From contig JAFTKC010000023.1 in NCBI GenBank assembly GCA_017456055.1, forward strand, positions 1-59,071: a DNA stretch of 59,071 nt, given 5' to 3'. The stretch is from Clostridia bacterium. Its GTDB lineage: Bacteria > Bacillota > Clostridia > Christensenellales > Borkfalkiaceae. Under the pieces are notes generated by a model. The model did not search any database, was not told the origin of the DNA, and worked only from the letters and a program-made list of their open reading frames with translations. The position numbers and the translations under genes were made by a program. Of the stretch, positions 7,931 to 17,563 are shown one piece after another; position 1 is the stretch's first letter, and each line of letters opens with the position of its first letter.

Positions 7931-8521
7931 ATGAAATTGATATTAGCGAGTAATTCGCCGAGAAGAAGGGAAATTTTAACTAAAATGGGGATAGAATTTA
8001 CCGTTTTGCCCTCCTTTTTCGATGAGAGTAAAGTGAAAGAAAAAAATAGTGAAGTGGCAGAGTTTTTTGCGATAAATAAAGCAAAGGACGTTTTTAATAG
8101 GCTAGAAGATAAAGAGGGCGTCGTTGTTCTAGGGGCTGACACCATAGTTTGTTTTGAAAACGAAGTTTTGGGTAAGCCTAAGGATAGGGAAGACGCAAAA
8201 AAAATGCTTAAGAGACTATCTGGCAACACGCATAAGGTAATAACCGGCTACGCATTTATTGGTGTTGGAGTAGAAATTAGTGGAAGCGAAGTGAGTGAAG
8301 TTATTTTTAACGATTTATCTGACGAATATATAGAAAAATACGTTGAAAACGCAAATCCCTTGGATAAAGCGGGAAGTTATGGTATTCAGGACGGCTATAA
8401 TTTGGTAAAAGAATATAGGGGAAGTTTTGACAATATCGTGGGGCTTCCGTCCGAAAAAATTGGCGAAGTTTTAAAAAAATTTTATAAATCGGTTGCCAAA
8501 ACGGATGGGTGTATGATATAA
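7931..8521 (+). CDS. maf: Maf-type nucleoside triphosphate pyrophosphatase
   Basis: 196-residue Maf/Ham1-fold enzyme that hydrolyses dTTP/UTP and some modified nucleotides. The N-terminal LASNSPRRREIL at residues 4-15, the GADTIVCFENEVLGKP block and the later DKAGSYGIQ block, with its catalytic aspartate, are all present. The start directly follows yolD (1 bp gap), so the two are probably cotranscribed. Its final codons overlap the -10 box of the pyrimidine operon promoter. Confidence 0.92.
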   Translation: MKLILASNSPRRREILTKMGIEFTVLPSFFDESKVKEKNSEVAEFFAINKAKDVFNRLEDKEGVVVLGADTIVCFENEVLGKPKDREDAKKMLKRLSGNTHKVITGYAFIGVGVEISGSEVSEVIFNDLSDEYIEKYVENANPLDKAGSYGIQDGYNLVKEYRGSFDNIVGLPSEKIGEVLKKFYKSVAKTDGCMI

Positions 8522-8522
8522 T
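8493..8522 (+). promoter_or_regulatory. Promoter of the pyrimidine operon
   Basis: TTGCCA at 8493-8498, 18-bp spacer, TATAAT at 8517-8522, embedded in the last codons of maf. The predicted start is near 8529, giving a leader of about 185 nt before the permease gene. Confidence 0.6.
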
Positions 8523-8552
8523 AAGCAAGATAAGATTTTAGGAGAAAAAGAA

Positions 8553-8651
8553 ATGGCAAGTGGCATTTTGTTTGCAACTAAATCAAGCGTAAATATATCT
8601 AGCCGTCACTATCTTTTAAAGTCTAAGTGTTTAAAAAAATCGTTTTGTTAG
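8553..8651 (+). CDS. Candidate leader peptide of the pyr operon (32 aa)
   Basis: A short ORF, ATG at 8553 to TAG at 8649-8651, preceded by TTAGGAGA. It encodes a 32-residue peptide rich in Ser (7) and Lys (6) with no recognisable domain. The stop codon sits directly against the 5' arm of a terminator hairpin (8652-8671), so a ribosome finishing this ORF would cover the hairpin. This matches the geometry of the E. coli pyrBI and pyrE attenuators, where low UTP slows RNA polymerase, the ribosome catches up and the terminator cannot fold. The leader RNA has several U-rich stretches. The role is inferred from position; the peptide itself may be unimportant. Confidence 0.6.
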   Translation: MASGILFATKSSVNISSRHYLLKSKCLKKSFC

Positions 8652-8680
8652 GAGACCTATTTTTTGGTCTCTTTTTTTAT
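8652..8680 (+). terminator. Attenuator-type terminator in the pyr leader
   Basis: A 6-bp stem (GAGACC / GGTCTC, extendable by a G-U pair) with an 8-nt loop is followed by seven T residues. It lies between the pyr promoter and the uracil permease gene, so it must be overcome for operon expression. Confidence 0.82.
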
Positions 8681-8712
8681 AACAAAAGAAAAAGTTTTAA
8701 GGAGAGAAACAA

Positions 8713-10086
8713 ATGAGTAATTTAGTTTACGGCGTAAAGGACAAACCAGGTTTATTTAAAACTATAGTGTTTGCTTTACAACAAGTGCTTGCTATTTTAG
8801 CGGCAACGATCGTAGTTCCTGTTATTATTAACACGAACGAAGGTTTAAACGCAGCGGGAATTTTCGCAAACATGAGTCAATCTGCAGCCCTTTTAGGCGC
8901 AGGTGTAGGTACTATCGTGTACTTATTGTTCACTAAATTCAAAAGTCCTGTTTTCTTAGGCAGTTCTTTTGCATTTATCGGTTCAATGTGCGCGGCTTTC
9001 GCAGGTGCTGCAAGCGTATCAGTAGGTTATATCGGTTTAATAATCGGTGCAATCATGGCTGGTTTAGTTTACGTTGTAATTGCAATCGCAATTAAATTTG
9101 CAGGTGTTAATTGGATTAACAAGATTATGCCTGCGTCAGTTATTGGACCTACCGTTGCAGTTATCGGTTTATCGCTTTCTGGCAACGCAGTTGGCGATTT
9201 AACTAAGGGCGCTATAGCAACTTGCAATCCTTATATAGCACTTCTTTGTGGTTTAGTGACTTTAGCAACCGTTATCGTATGTTCAGTATACGGCAAGAAA
9301 ATGCTTAAGATTATACCTTTCATTATCGGTATCTTAGCAGGTTATGCAGTTGCTGCAATCTTTACTTTAATCGGCACTCTAGCAGAAGTTCCAGAACTTA
9401 TGGTTATTAACTTCAGTTTGTTTGAAAATATGCAATGGGTTCCGGAATTTACTTTTGTTGAAGCGTTCAAAGGCTTTAGTGATCTCGGTGACTTCGGCAC
9501 TTATCTTGCAACCCTAGCAGTTGCTTACGTTCCAGTTGCGTTCGTGGTATTCGCTGAACATTTAGCAGACCACAAGAACATTTCTTCAATTATCGACCAA
9601 GACTTAACCGTTGATCCAGGTTTACATAGAACTTTACTTGGTGACGGCGTTGGCTCAATGGTAGGAGCTTTCTTCGGTGGTTGCCCTAACACCACTTACG
9701 GCGAATCGGTTGGTTGCGTGGCAATCTCTGGAAACGCTTCAGTTGTGACTATTTTCACCGCTGCAATCATTTGTATTTTGGCTGCTTTCGTTGCTCCGTT
9801 CGTGACATTACTCGCAACAATTCCTGCTTGTGTAATGGGTGGCGTATGCTTCACGCTTTACGGATTTATCGCAGTATCAGGCTTAAAGATGATTCAAAAG
9901 GTAGACCTTAACGATAACAAGAACTTATTCACCGTATCAGTTATTTTAATCGCAGGTGTTGGTGGTTTAGTTCTAAATATTGGCAAAGTGACCTTAACGG
10001 CTGTTGCTTGCGCATTGATTTTAGGTATCCTAGCAAACCTTTTAGGTTCAATCAAGTGCAAGAAAGACCAAGAAGAAGATGAATAA
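8713..10086 (+). CDS. uraA: Uracil permease (NCS2 family)
   Basis: 457-residue polytopic membrane protein of the nucleobase-cation symporter 2 family, with about 12-14 hydrophobic segments. The family has a conserved Q/N-rich motif in the second half; the CPNTTYGES segment near residue 325 and the AEHLADHK segment near 278 match uracil transporters of the UraA/PyrP type. Its place as first structural gene of a pyrimidine operon, directly before upp, supports uracil as substrate rather than xanthine. A strong AAGGAGAG ribosome binding site precedes the ATG. Confidence 0.9.
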   Translation: MSNLVYGVKDKPGLFKTIVFALQQVLAILAATIVVPVIINTNEGLNAAGIFANMSQSAALLGAGVGTIVYLLFTKFKSPVFLGSSFAFIGSMCAAFAGAASVSVGYIGLIIGAIMAGLVYVVIAIAIKFAGVNWINKIMPASVIGPTVAVIGLSLSGNAVGDLTKGAIATCNPYIALLCGLVTLATVIVCSVYGKKMLKIIPFIIGILAGYAVAAIFTLIGTLAEVPELMVINFSLFENMQWVPEFTFVEAFKGFSDLGDFGTYLATLAVAYVPVAFVVFAEHLADHKNISSIIDQDLTVDPGLHRTLLGDGVGSMVGAFFGGCPNTTYGESVGCVAISGNASVVTIFTAAIICILAAFVAPFVTLLATIPACVMGGVCFTLYGFIAVSGLKMIQKVDLNDNKNLFTVSVILIAGVGGLVLNIGKVTLTAVACALILGILANLLGSIKCKKDQEEDE

Positions 10087-10103
10087 ATTTAATAATTAAG
10101 TTG

Positions 10104-10128
10104 AAGGGCGAATGAAGAATTCGCTCTT
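10104..10128 (+). terminator. Weak intercistronic hairpin between permease and upp
   Basis: A 10-bp stem (AAGGGCGAAT / ATTCGCTCTT, one G-U pair) with a 5-nt loop and only a short T tail. It may act as a leaky terminator or protect an mRNA end. Confidence 0.5.
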
Positions 10129-10154
10129 TAACTATAAAAAAGGGAAGAAGAAAA

Positions 10155-10793
10155 ATGAAAAATTATTCAAACGTTCATATTTTAGACCATCCACTTATTC
10201 GTCATAAGTTGGCAATAATTAGAGATAAAAACACCAATACCAAGCAATTTAGAGAAATCATTAGCGAAATTGCTACTTTAATTGCTTACGAAAGTTTTAA
10301 GGACGTTCCTACCCAAGAAGTTGAAGTAGAAACCCCACTTGAAGTGACCAAGCAAATCGTAGTAAAAGAAAACTCTATTGCAATCGTTCCAATTTTGAGA
10401 GCAGGCTTAGGAATGGTAGACGGAATTTTATCATTATTTCCAGCGGCAAAAGTAGGTCATATCGGTTTATATAGAAACGAAGAAACCTTAGAACCACAAG
10501 AATATTACTGCAAACTTCCAGTTGGTATTGACGAAAAGGTTGTAATGGTAGTTGACCCAATGCTCGCAACGGGTGGAAGTGCTTGCGACGCAATTAAAAT
10601 GCTTAAGAAAAAAGGTTGCACTCAAATTAAACTTATGTCAATCATCGCTGCTCCAGAAGGAGTAAAGAAGGTTGCAGAAACTCATCCAGACGTAGAAATT
10701 TACGTTTCTACCCTAGATAGATGTTTAAATGAAAACGGCTACATTTTACCTGGTCTTGGCGACGCAGGCGATAGAATATTTGGCACGAAATAA
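10155..10793 (+). CDS. upp: Uracil phosphoribosyltransferase
   Basis: 212-residue salvage enzyme that converts uracil and PRPP to UMP. The N-terminal DHPLIRHKL, the [11 protein letters not shown] block, the PRPP-binding loop [11 protein letters not shown] and the uracil-binding C-terminal [13 protein letters not shown] are all present. It follows the uracil permease by 68 bp, linking uptake to capture of uracil. A long perfect hairpin separates it from pyrC. Confidence 0.95.
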   Translation: MKNYSNVHILDHPLIRHKLAIIRDKNTNTKQFREIISEIATLIAYESFKDVPTQEVEVETPLEVTKQIVVKENSIAIVPILRAGLGMVDGILSLFPAAKVGHIGLYRNEETLEPQEYYCKLPVGIDEKVVMVVDPMLATGGSACDAIKMLKKKGCTQIKLMSIIAAPEGVKKVAETHPDVEIYVSTLDRCLNENGYILPGLGDAGDRIFGTK

Positions 10794-10827
10794 TTAATTA
10801 TCTCCCGACTTTTCGGGAGATAATTAA
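10794..10827 (+). other. Perfect 15-bp intercistronic stem-loop between upp and pyrC
   Basis: TTAATTATCTCCCGA (10794-10808) pairs without mismatch with 10813-10827 around a 4-nt loop. It is followed by A residues rather than a T run, so it is not a classic terminator. It may set differential stability of salvage and de novo parts of the transcript. Confidence 0.65.
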
Positions 10828-10843
10828 AAAATGAGAGAATAAT

Positions 10844-12046
10844 ATGGAAAAGGGCTTAGATAAGAACTTACAATCGTTAATAGAAGAGTATAAAAAAGGC
10901 AACGCTTTGTTTTTAGAGAGCGAAGAGTATATAATTATGCCTTCTTTTTGCGACGTACACGTTCATTTTAGAGAGCCTGGTTTTTCATATAAAGAAACAA
11001 TCTATTCGGGAAGTAGGGCATCGGCAAGGGGTGGATATACTGCCGTTTGCACCATGCCAAACTTAAATCCCGTTCCCGACAGTGTGGAAAATCTAAAACT
11101 TCAACTAGATATAATCGAAAAAGACGCAGTAATCGACGTTTATCCATACGCATCCATAACTAAGGGACAAAGGGGCGAAGAACTTTCCGATATGGAGGAG
11201 TTAAAAGATTTAGTTTGTGCTTTTTCGGACGACGGAAAGGGCGTTCAAACTGAAAATATGATAATAAGCGCAATGGAAAAAGCAAAGTCATTAGATAAGA
11301 TGATTGTTGCCCATTGTGAAGATAATTCGCTACTTTTCGGTGGGTATATTCATAAAGGGGAATATGCTAAAGCGCACGGGCATAGGGGGATATGTTCGGA
11401 GAGCGAATATAAACAAATAGAGAGAGATTTAGAACTAGCAAAAAGAATAGGTTGCAAATACCACGTTTGCCATATATCCACTAAAGAGAGTGTAGAAGTT
11501 ATAAGAAAGGCAAAAAAAGAGGGAGTTGACGTCACTTGTGAGACGGGGCCACACTACTTAATTTTAACGGATGCCGACTTAAAAGAAGACGGAAACTTTA
11601 AGATGAATCCCCCTCTTAGAAGTGAGCAAGATAAACTAGCACTGATTGAGGGGCTAAACGACGGCACTATAGATATGATAGCCACAGACCACGCGCCACA
11701 TAGCCAAGAAGAAAAAAGCAAAGGGCTAGAGAAGAGCGCGTTTGGAATAGTGGGAATAGAAACTTCCTTTCCACTTTTGTATACCTATCTAGTAGAGAAG
11801 AAGTTGACGAGCTTAGAAAATTTAATAGAGAAGATGAGTATAAATCCGAGAATACGCTTCGGCTTTAGATTAGATAAATTAGATTATACGATATTTAAAA
11901 AAGGAAATTACCAAATCTTATCGCAAGAATTTTTGTCAAAGGGCAAAAACACCCCGTTTGAAAAGACGAAAGTGGGGGCAAAATGCGTTCTTACGGTTAG
12001 AAGGGGAGAGATAGTTTATAAAGACAAGGAGATAGACAATGCCTAA
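10844..12046 (+). CDS. pyrC: Dihydroorotase
   Basis: 400-residue amidohydrolase that closes carbamoyl aspartate to dihydroorotate. The metal-binding CDVHVHFREPGF block (residues about 36-47) supplies HxH, HCED and CHIST give further ligands, and the last aspartate is in IATDHAPHS. It belongs to the class I (Bacillus-type) dihydroorotases and is a little shorter than the usual 420-430 residues at its N-terminus. The end overlaps carB by 8 bp. Confidence 0.93.
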   Translation: MEKGLDKNLQSLIEEYKKGNALFLESEEYIIMPSFCDVHVHFREPGFSYKETIYSGSRASARGGYTAVCTMPNLNPVPDSVENLKLQLDIIEKDAVIDVYPYASITKGQRGEELSDMEELKDLVCAFSDDGKGVQTENMIISAMEKAKSLDKMIVAHCEDNSLLFGGYIHKGEYAKAHGHRGICSESEYKQIERDLELAKRIGCKYHVCHISTKESVEVIRKAKKEGVDVTCETGPHYLILTDADLKEDGNFKMNPPLRSEQDKLALIEGLNDGTIDMIATDHAPHSQEEKSKGLEKSAFGIVGIETSFPLLYTYLVEKKLTSLENLIEKMSINPRIRFGFRLDKLDYTIFKKGNYQILSQEFLSKGKNTPFEKTKVGAKCVLTVRRGEIVYKDKEIDNA

Positions 12047-15000
12047 GAGAACAGACTTAAAAAGAATAATGATAATCGGCTCAGGTCCAATAGTAATAGG
12101 ACAAGCAGCGGAATTCGACTATGCGGGAACTCAAGCCTGCTTGTCGCTTAAAGAAGAGGGATACGAAGTAATTTTAGTTAACTCAAACCCTGCGACTATA
12201 ATGACTGACACTGCTATTGCAGATAAGGTTTATATGGAGCCACTTACCTTAGAATACGTTGCGAGAATACTTCGCTACGAAAGACCTAACGCAATAATTC
12301 CGGGAATCGGTGGACAAACGGGACTAAACCTAGCAATGCAACTAGAACAAAAAGGCATATTAAAAGAGTGCCAAGTTGAACTTCTAGGAACTAGTAAAAA
12401 ATCTATTGAAGAGGCTGAGGATAGAGAACTATTCAAAAATCTCTGTACTAGAATAGGCGAGCCGACAATTCCATCGGAAATTACTTATGATTTAGAGCAA
12501 GCAAAAGAGGCTGCTAAAAGAATCGGCTATCCAGTAGTGTTGCGACCTGCGTTCACTTTAGGTGGAACGGGCGGCGGCTTTGCGTACGACGAAAAGCAAC
12601 TTGAAGAAATCGGCATTAACGCATTTAAACTTTCTCCCGTACATCAAGTTTTAATTGAAAAGAGCGTTAGGGGATATAAGGAAATCGAGTTTGAAATGAT
12701 GCGTGACGGAAGCGATAACGTCATCACCATTTGCGGTATGGAAAATATCGATCCAGTTGGCGTTCACACGGGCGACTCTGCCGTTGTTGCACCTATTTTA
12801 AGTCTTAACGAAAAAGACTATAAAATGCTTAACGATAGCGCCGTTAAACTTATTAAAGCACTAGAAATCGAGGGTGGTTGCAACGTTCAATTCGCTCTTT
12901 CTCCAGATAGTTCTGAGTACTATTTAATAGAAGTAAACCCAAGAGTTTCAAGGTCGTCTGCGTTAGCAAGTAAAGCGAGTGGATATCCTATCGCTAAAGT
13001 GACTGCTAAAATTGCAGTTGGTATGACTTTAGACGAAATTAAAATTGCAAACACTACGGCAAATTTTGCGCCAAGACTTGACTACGTGGTGGCAAAATTC
13101 CCAAGATTCCCATTTGATAAATTTACCAATGCTTCAAACGTTTTAGGAACTCAAATGAAGGCGACGGGCGAAGTAATGGGTATCGGTAGCACTCTAGAAG
13201 AGTGTATCTTAAAATCGGTTAGATCTCTTGAAATAGGCGTATGCCACTTGTATATGCCCAAATTTAGTAAACTCTCTACTGAAGAGATTTACGAATACAT
13301 TAAAGACTTTAGAGACGACGGCTTGTTTGCAGTGACCGAACTTATTCGTCGTGGAGAATCTATCGATAAACTCTATAAGGCAACTAAGATAACCAAACTC
13401 TTCCTAGAAAGTTTCAAAAGAATTACCGAAATGGAAGAAATTCTAAAAGAGAAGAAAGATTTAAAGACCTTAGAGTGTGCTAAAAAGTTAGGATTTTCGG
13501 ATAAATACATAGCAAAACTTTGGGACGTAAGCGAACTTGAAGTTTACGATATGAGAGTTAACAACAAGATATTCCCAAGTTATTTAATGGTAGACACTTG
13601 CCATACTAACGCTTATATTCCATATTTTTATTCGTCATATTACGGAAAAACTCAAGCAAAACTTGAAAATAAAAAGAAAATCGTTGTGTTAGGCGCAGGA
13701 CCTATCCGTATAGGTCAAGGCGTAGAGTTTGACTATTCAACCGTTCACGCCGTTCAAACCATCAAAAAAGCGGGCTACGAGGCAATTATAATCAACAACA
13801 ACCCAGAAACCGTTTCAACCGACTATACGACGGCTGATAAACTTTACTTCGAGCCTTTAACTCCAGAAGACGTTATGAATATTATTCACTTTGAAAAACC
13901 TGAAGGTGTTATAGCGTCGCTTGGTGGACAAACGGCAATCAACCTTGCTAAACCACTTATGGAAAGGGGAGTTAAAATTATCGGCACGGATTGTGATGCA
14001 ATCGACAGAGCAGAAGATAGAAAACAATTTGAAAAACTACTAGAAGATCTTGATATTCCACAACCAAGAGGTGAGGCTGTCACCAAGATTGAAGACGGCG
14101 TAAGGGCTGCCGAGGAAATCGGCTATCCCGTACTCGTTCGTCCAAGTTTCGTTTTAGGTGGTAGAGCAATGCAAATCGTTGCGAACGAAACGCAACTTCG
14201 CCACTACTTAAAAACTGCCGTTGAAGTAGACGAGGATAAGCCTGTATTAGTAGATAAATACATTATCGGTAAAGAGGTTGAAGTAGACGCTATTTGCGAC
14301 GGAAAGGACGTGTTTATTCCAGGTATTATGGAACTCGTTGAAAGAACGGGCGTTCACTCGGGCGACTCAATCAGCGTATATCCGTCGTTCAGTATTTCAA
14401 ACCAAGTAAAAGGCACTATACTTAGATATGCTAAAAAGTTAGGTCTAGGCATAGGAATCGTAGGACTCTATAATATTCAATTTATCGTTGATAAAGACGA
14501 TAACGTGTTCATCATTGAAGTAAACCCACGTTCTTCTAGAACCGTACCTTTCCTTTCAAAATCTACGGGATATAGCCTTGCAGACATTGCTACTGAAGTA
14601 ATACTCGGTAGAAGTCTAAAAGAGCAAGGAATATTTACTATGTACCCCGAAGAAAAGAAACGTTGGTACGTAAAAGTGCCGGTGTTCTCGTTTAATAAAA
14701 TAAGGGGATTAGACGCGTACTTGTCTCCTGAAATGAAATCTACGGGCGAAGCAATCGGCTACGACGATAAACTCTACAGAGCGTTATATAAGGCTCTACA
14801 AGCGTCGGGTATGAAGATTCAAAATTACGGCACGGTTTTCGTGACCGTGTGCGATAGAGATAAACTAGAAGTGTTGCCTTTAATTAGAAGATTTTATAAT
14901 CTCGGCTTTAATATTGAAGCGACGGCAGGAACGGCAAAATTCTTAAGAGCAAACGGAATAAGAACGAGAGAACTTAAGAAAATAAGCGAAGGGGCAGAAG

Positions 15001-15209
15001 AAATTTCTAACGCAATTCGTCAAGGACACATAGCGTACGTAATAAATACTAGCGACGTTGCAAACTTTGGACAAAGCAACGACGGCGTGACTATAAGAAG
15101 CCTTGCAACTGAAAACAATATAACTATGTTTACGTCTTTCGATACGGTTAAAGTACTACTCGACGTATTAGAAGAAACCACTCTAGGCGTTTCAACTATA
15201 GACGCTTAA
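12039..15209 (+). CDS. carB: Carbamoyl-phosphate synthase large subunit
   Basis: 1056-residue synthetase that makes carbamoyl phosphate from bicarbonate, ammonia and 2 ATP. It shows the two homologous halves: the first begins with IMIIGSGPIVIGQAAEFDYA, the second with VVLGAGPIRIGQGVEFDYS near residue 550. Each half has an ATP-grasp fold (EVNPRVSRSSALASKA and EVNPRSSRTVPFLSKS). The C-terminal MGS-like allosteric domain (from about 925) includes GTAKFLRANGI. The small glutaminase subunit carA, normally just upstream, is not in this operon or elsewhere in the window. It overlaps pyrC by 8 bp. Confidence 0.95.
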   Translation: MPKRTDLKRIMIIGSGPIVIGQAAEFDYAGTQACLSLKEEGYEVILVNSNPATIMTDTAIADKVYMEPLTLEYVARILRYERPNAIIPGIGGQTGLNLAMQLEQKGILKECQVELLGTSKKSIEEAEDRELFKNLCTRIGEPTIPSEITYDLEQAKEAAKRIGYPVVLRPAFTLGGTGGGFAYDEKQLEEIGINAFKLSPVHQVLIEKSVRGYKEIEFEMMRDGSDNVITICGMENIDPVGVHTGDSAVVAPILSLNEKDYKMLNDSAVKLIKALEIEGGCNVQFALSPDSSEYYLIEVNPRVSRSSALASKASGYPIAKVTAKIAVGMTLDEIKIANTTANFAPRLDYVVAKFPRFPFDKFTNASNVLGTQMKATGEVMGIGSTLEECILKSVRSLEIGVCHLYMPKFSKLSTEEIYEYIKDFRDDGLFAVTELIRRGESIDKLYKATKITKLFLESFKRITEMEEILKEKKDLKTLECAKKLGFSDKYIAKLWDVSELEVYDMRVNNKIFPSYLMVDTCHTNAYIPYFYSSYYGKTQAKLENKKKIVVLGAGPIRIGQGVEFDYSTVHAVQTIKKAGYEAIIINNNPETVSTDYTTADKLYFEPLTPEDVMNIIHFEKPEGVIASLGGQTAINLAKPLMERGVKIIGTDCDAIDRAEDRKQFEKLLEDLDIPQPRGEAVTKIEDGVRAAEEIGYPVLVRPSFVLGGRAMQIVANETQLRHYLKTAVEVDEDKPVLVDKYIIGKEVEVDAICDGKDVFIPGIMELVERTGVHSGDSISVYPSFSISNQVKGTILRYAKKLGLGIGIVGLYNIQFIVDKDDNVFIIEVNPRSSRTVPFLSKSTGYSLADIATEVILGRSLKEQGIFTMYPEEKKRWYVKVPVFSFNKIRGLDAYLSPEMKSTGEAIGYDDKLYRALYKALQASGMKIQNYGTVFVTVCDRDKLEVLPLIRRFYNLGFNIEATAGTAKFLRANGIRTRELKKISEGAEEISNAIRQGHIAYVINTSDVANFGQSNDGVTIRSLATENNITMFTSFDTVKVLLDVLEETTLGVSTIDA

Positions 15210-15232
15210 AATAATAGGGGCTAGGAGCATAA

Positions 15233-15961
15233 ATGAAGCAAGGATTTTTTGAAATAAAATCTAATAAGGGGCTAACTGCAGACGTTTTTGAAATGAAACT
15301 AGTAGGCGATACTAGTGCAATTACGGCGTCTGGTCAGTTTGTCAATATAAAGATTGACGGCGAATTTTTACGCCGTCCTATCTCAGTTTGCGACTATACT
15401 GAAAAAGAATTAACCCTAATTTATAAAGTGGTTGGCAGTGGCACGGAAAAACTTTCAAAAATGCAAGGTGGAAAACTCGATATTCTAACGGGGCTCGGCA
15501 ACGGCTACAACCTAGAAAAGAGTGGCGATAAGCCACTACTTATCGGTGGTGGGGTTGGAATTCCACCAATGTTTAACCTATGCAAGAAGTTAATTAAAAA
15601 AGGAAAAACTCCGTCAGTTATACTAGGTTTTAATACTAAAAGTGAAATTTTTTACCAAGAAGAATTTAATTCTCTCGGCGTTAACGTTTACGTTTCTACT
15701 GTAGACGGAAGTAGTGAAACTAAAGGGTTCGTCACCGACGTTATGAAAGATTTAGAATATACGTATTTCTATACTTGTGGTCCAATGCCAATGTTTTTAA
15801 GCATAGAAAAAATTGCAAAGACTAGTGGACAATATTCTTTTGAAGAGAGAATGGGTTGTGGTTTTGGTGCGTGCATGGGTTGCTCTTGCAAAACCAAATA
15901 CGGCAACAAGCGAATTTGCGTAGACGGACCGGTTTTAGAAAGGGAGGAGGTTATATGGTAG
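15233..15961 (+). CDS. pyrK: Dihydroorotate dehydrogenase B, electron transfer subunit
   Basis: 242-residue FAD and 2Fe-2S protein that passes electrons from PyrD to NAD+. The FAD-binding RRPISVCDY block is near residue 43, the NAD-binding [12 protein letters not shown] near 103, and the ferredoxin-like cluster [11 protein letters not shown] with a fourth cysteine in RICVDGP is at about residues 208-228. It overlaps pyrD by 7 bp, as expected for a class 1B heterotetramer. Confidence 0.94.
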   Translation: MKQGFFEIKSNKGLTADVFEMKLVGDTSAITASGQFVNIKIDGEFLRRPISVCDYTEKELTLIYKVVGSGTEKLSKMQGGKLDILTGLGNGYNLEKSGDKPLLIGGGVGIPPMFNLCKKLIKKGKTPSVILGFNTKSEIFYQEEFNSLGVNVYVSTVDGSSETKGFVTDVMKDLEYTYFYTCGPMPMFLSIEKIAKTSGQYSFEERMGCGFGACMGCSCKTKYGNKRICVDGPVLEREEVIW

Positions 15962-16872
15962 ACACCAAGGTAGTATTATCGGGGCTAGAACTTGATAACC
16001 CAATTATCCCTGCGAGTGGAACTTTTGGTTTCGGCAAGGAATTTAAGGATTTTTACGATATAAATATTTTAGGAAGTTTTTCTTTTAAGGGAACTACCTT
16101 AGAAGAGAGATTCGGCAATCCTACCCCTAGAATTGCCCAAACACCAATGGGGATGCTCAACGCCGTAGGCTTGCAAAACCCTGGGGTAAAGCACGTGGTA
16201 GAGCATGAACTTCCCGAAATGAAGAAATATTTTCATAAAAAAGTAATAGCAAACGTAAGTGGTTTTTCTATTGACGAGTACGCAAAAACTTGTGAAATTT
16301 TAGACAAAGAAGAGCAAGTGGGCATACTAGAAGTCAATATAAGTTGCCCTAACGTTCACAACGGTGGCATGGCTTTTGGAACGGATGCTAAAAACGCTTT
16401 GGAAGTGACTAAAGCAGTAAAGAAAGTGACCACTAAGCCCGTATATATTAAACTATCGCCTAACGTGACGGACATAGTTTCTATTGCAAAAGCAGTAGAG
16501 GACGGCGGAGCAGACGGAATAAGTTTAATAAACACCCTTCTCGGCATGAGAATAAATTTAAAAAATAGAAAACCTATACTTGCAAATAAAACGGGTGGTT
16601 TTTCTGGAAGCGCAATTTTACCAGTGGCGTTAAGAATGGTTTACCAAGTGTACGAGGCGGTAAAAATTCCACTAATTGGTATGGGTGGAATAACTACGGC
16701 TGAAGACGTTATCGAAATGATGCTTGCAGGTGCAACGGCAGTTCAAGTAGGCGCAGCCAACTTAGTTAATCCGTACGCTTGTAAAGAGATAATCGAAGAT
16801 TTACCAAGAGTAATGGAAAAGTATAGAATAAATAGTTTAAAAGAGATTATAGGAGGAGCGCACAATGGCTAA
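15955..16872 (+). CDS. pyrD: Dihydroorotate dehydrogenase B, catalytic subunit
   Basis: 305-residue FMN enzyme that oxidises dihydroorotate to orotate. The N-terminal [13 protein letters not shown], the catalytic-Cys block [12 protein letters not shown] typical of class 1B, and the C-terminal [19 protein letters not shown] are present. The ATG at 15955 has GGGAGGAGG four bases upstream and is the family start; the longer upstream frame overlaps pyrK and is rejected. The end overlaps pyrF by 8 bp. Confidence 0.95.
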   Translation: MVDTKVVLSGLELDNPIIPASGTFGFGKEFKDFYDINILGSFSFKGTTLEERFGNPTPRIAQTPMGMLNAVGLQNPGVKHVVEHELPEMKKYFHKKVIANVSGFSIDEYAKTCEILDKEEQVGILEVNISCPNVHNGGMAFGTDAKNALEVTKAVKKVTTKPVYIKLSPNVTDIVSIAKAVEDGGADGISLINTLLGMRINLKNRKPILANKTGGFSGSAILPVALRMVYQVYEAVKIPLIGMGGITTAEDVIEMMLAGATAVQVGAANLVNPYACKEIIEDLPRVMEKYRINSLKEIIGGAHNG

Positions 16873-17563
16873 AGACGTTATAATTGCACTAGATTTTTCA
16901 AGCAAAGAACAAGTATTTGCTTTTTTAGATAACTTTAAGGATAGAAAGCCTTTCGTTAAAATAGGTATGGAATTATTCTATGCTGAAGGTCCTGAAATCG
17001 TAAAGGAAATAAAGAGAAGAGGACATAAAATCTTTTTAGACTTAAAACTTCACGATATTCCAAATACCGTTATGAAGGCAATGAAAGTTTTGTCTTCTCT
17101 CGACGTAGATATGACCAACCTTCACGCATCAGGCACTATTTCAATGATGGAAGGCGCTATTAAGGGGCTAACTAGAGAAGACGGAAGTAGACCAATTTTA
17201 ATAGCAGTCACCCAATTAACTTCAACCGACCAAACGGCAATGGAAAACGACCTTTTAATAAAAGAGCCAATAGATAAAGTTGTTATGCACTATGCTAGAA
17301 ATGCAAAAATTGCAGGGCTTGACGGAGTGGTGTGCTCACCACTAGAGGCAGGAAAGGTACACGAAACTTGTGGGCAAGATTTTATTACCGTCACACCAGG
17401 CGTAAGATTTGCAGATGGTGAAAAGGGCGACCAAAAGAGAGTTATGACTCCAAGCGAAGCGAGAAAAATAGGCTCTGATTATATCGTTGTTGGTAGACCT
17501 ATTACGGCTAGTGAAGATCCCGTTAAAGCATACAACAGATGTATTGAGGAGTTTTTAGGTTGA
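16865..17563 (+). CDS. pyrF: Orotidine 5'-phosphate decarboxylase
   Basis: 232-residue group 1 decarboxylase that converts OMP to UMP. The catalytic lysine-aspartate block [12 protein letters not shown] is at residues about 57-68, and the phosphate-binding VGRPITAS is near the C-terminus. It follows pyrD with overlapping codons and is followed by the HAD gene with a 4-bp TTGA overlap. Confidence 0.95.
   Translation: MAKDVIIALDFSSKEQVFAFLDNFKDRKPFVKIGMELFYAEGPEIVKEIKRRGHKIFLDLKLHDIPNTVMKAMKVLSSLDVDMTNLHASGTISMMEGAIKGLTREDGSRPILIAVTQLTSTDQTAMENDLLIKEPIDKVVMHYARNAKIAGLDGVVCSPLEAGKVHETCGQDFITVTPGVRFADGEKGDQKRVMTPSEARKIGSDYIVVGRPITASEDPVKAYNRCIEEFLG

Noticed and set aside
8522-8680. PyrR-binding anti-antiterminator in the pyr leader
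   Set aside because: The characteristic PyrR hairpin sequence and a competing antiterminator could not be found in the short leader.
15856-15954. Longer pyrD start inside pyrK
   Set aside because: The extra residues do not match PyrD and a strong ribosome binding site precedes the ATG at 15955.
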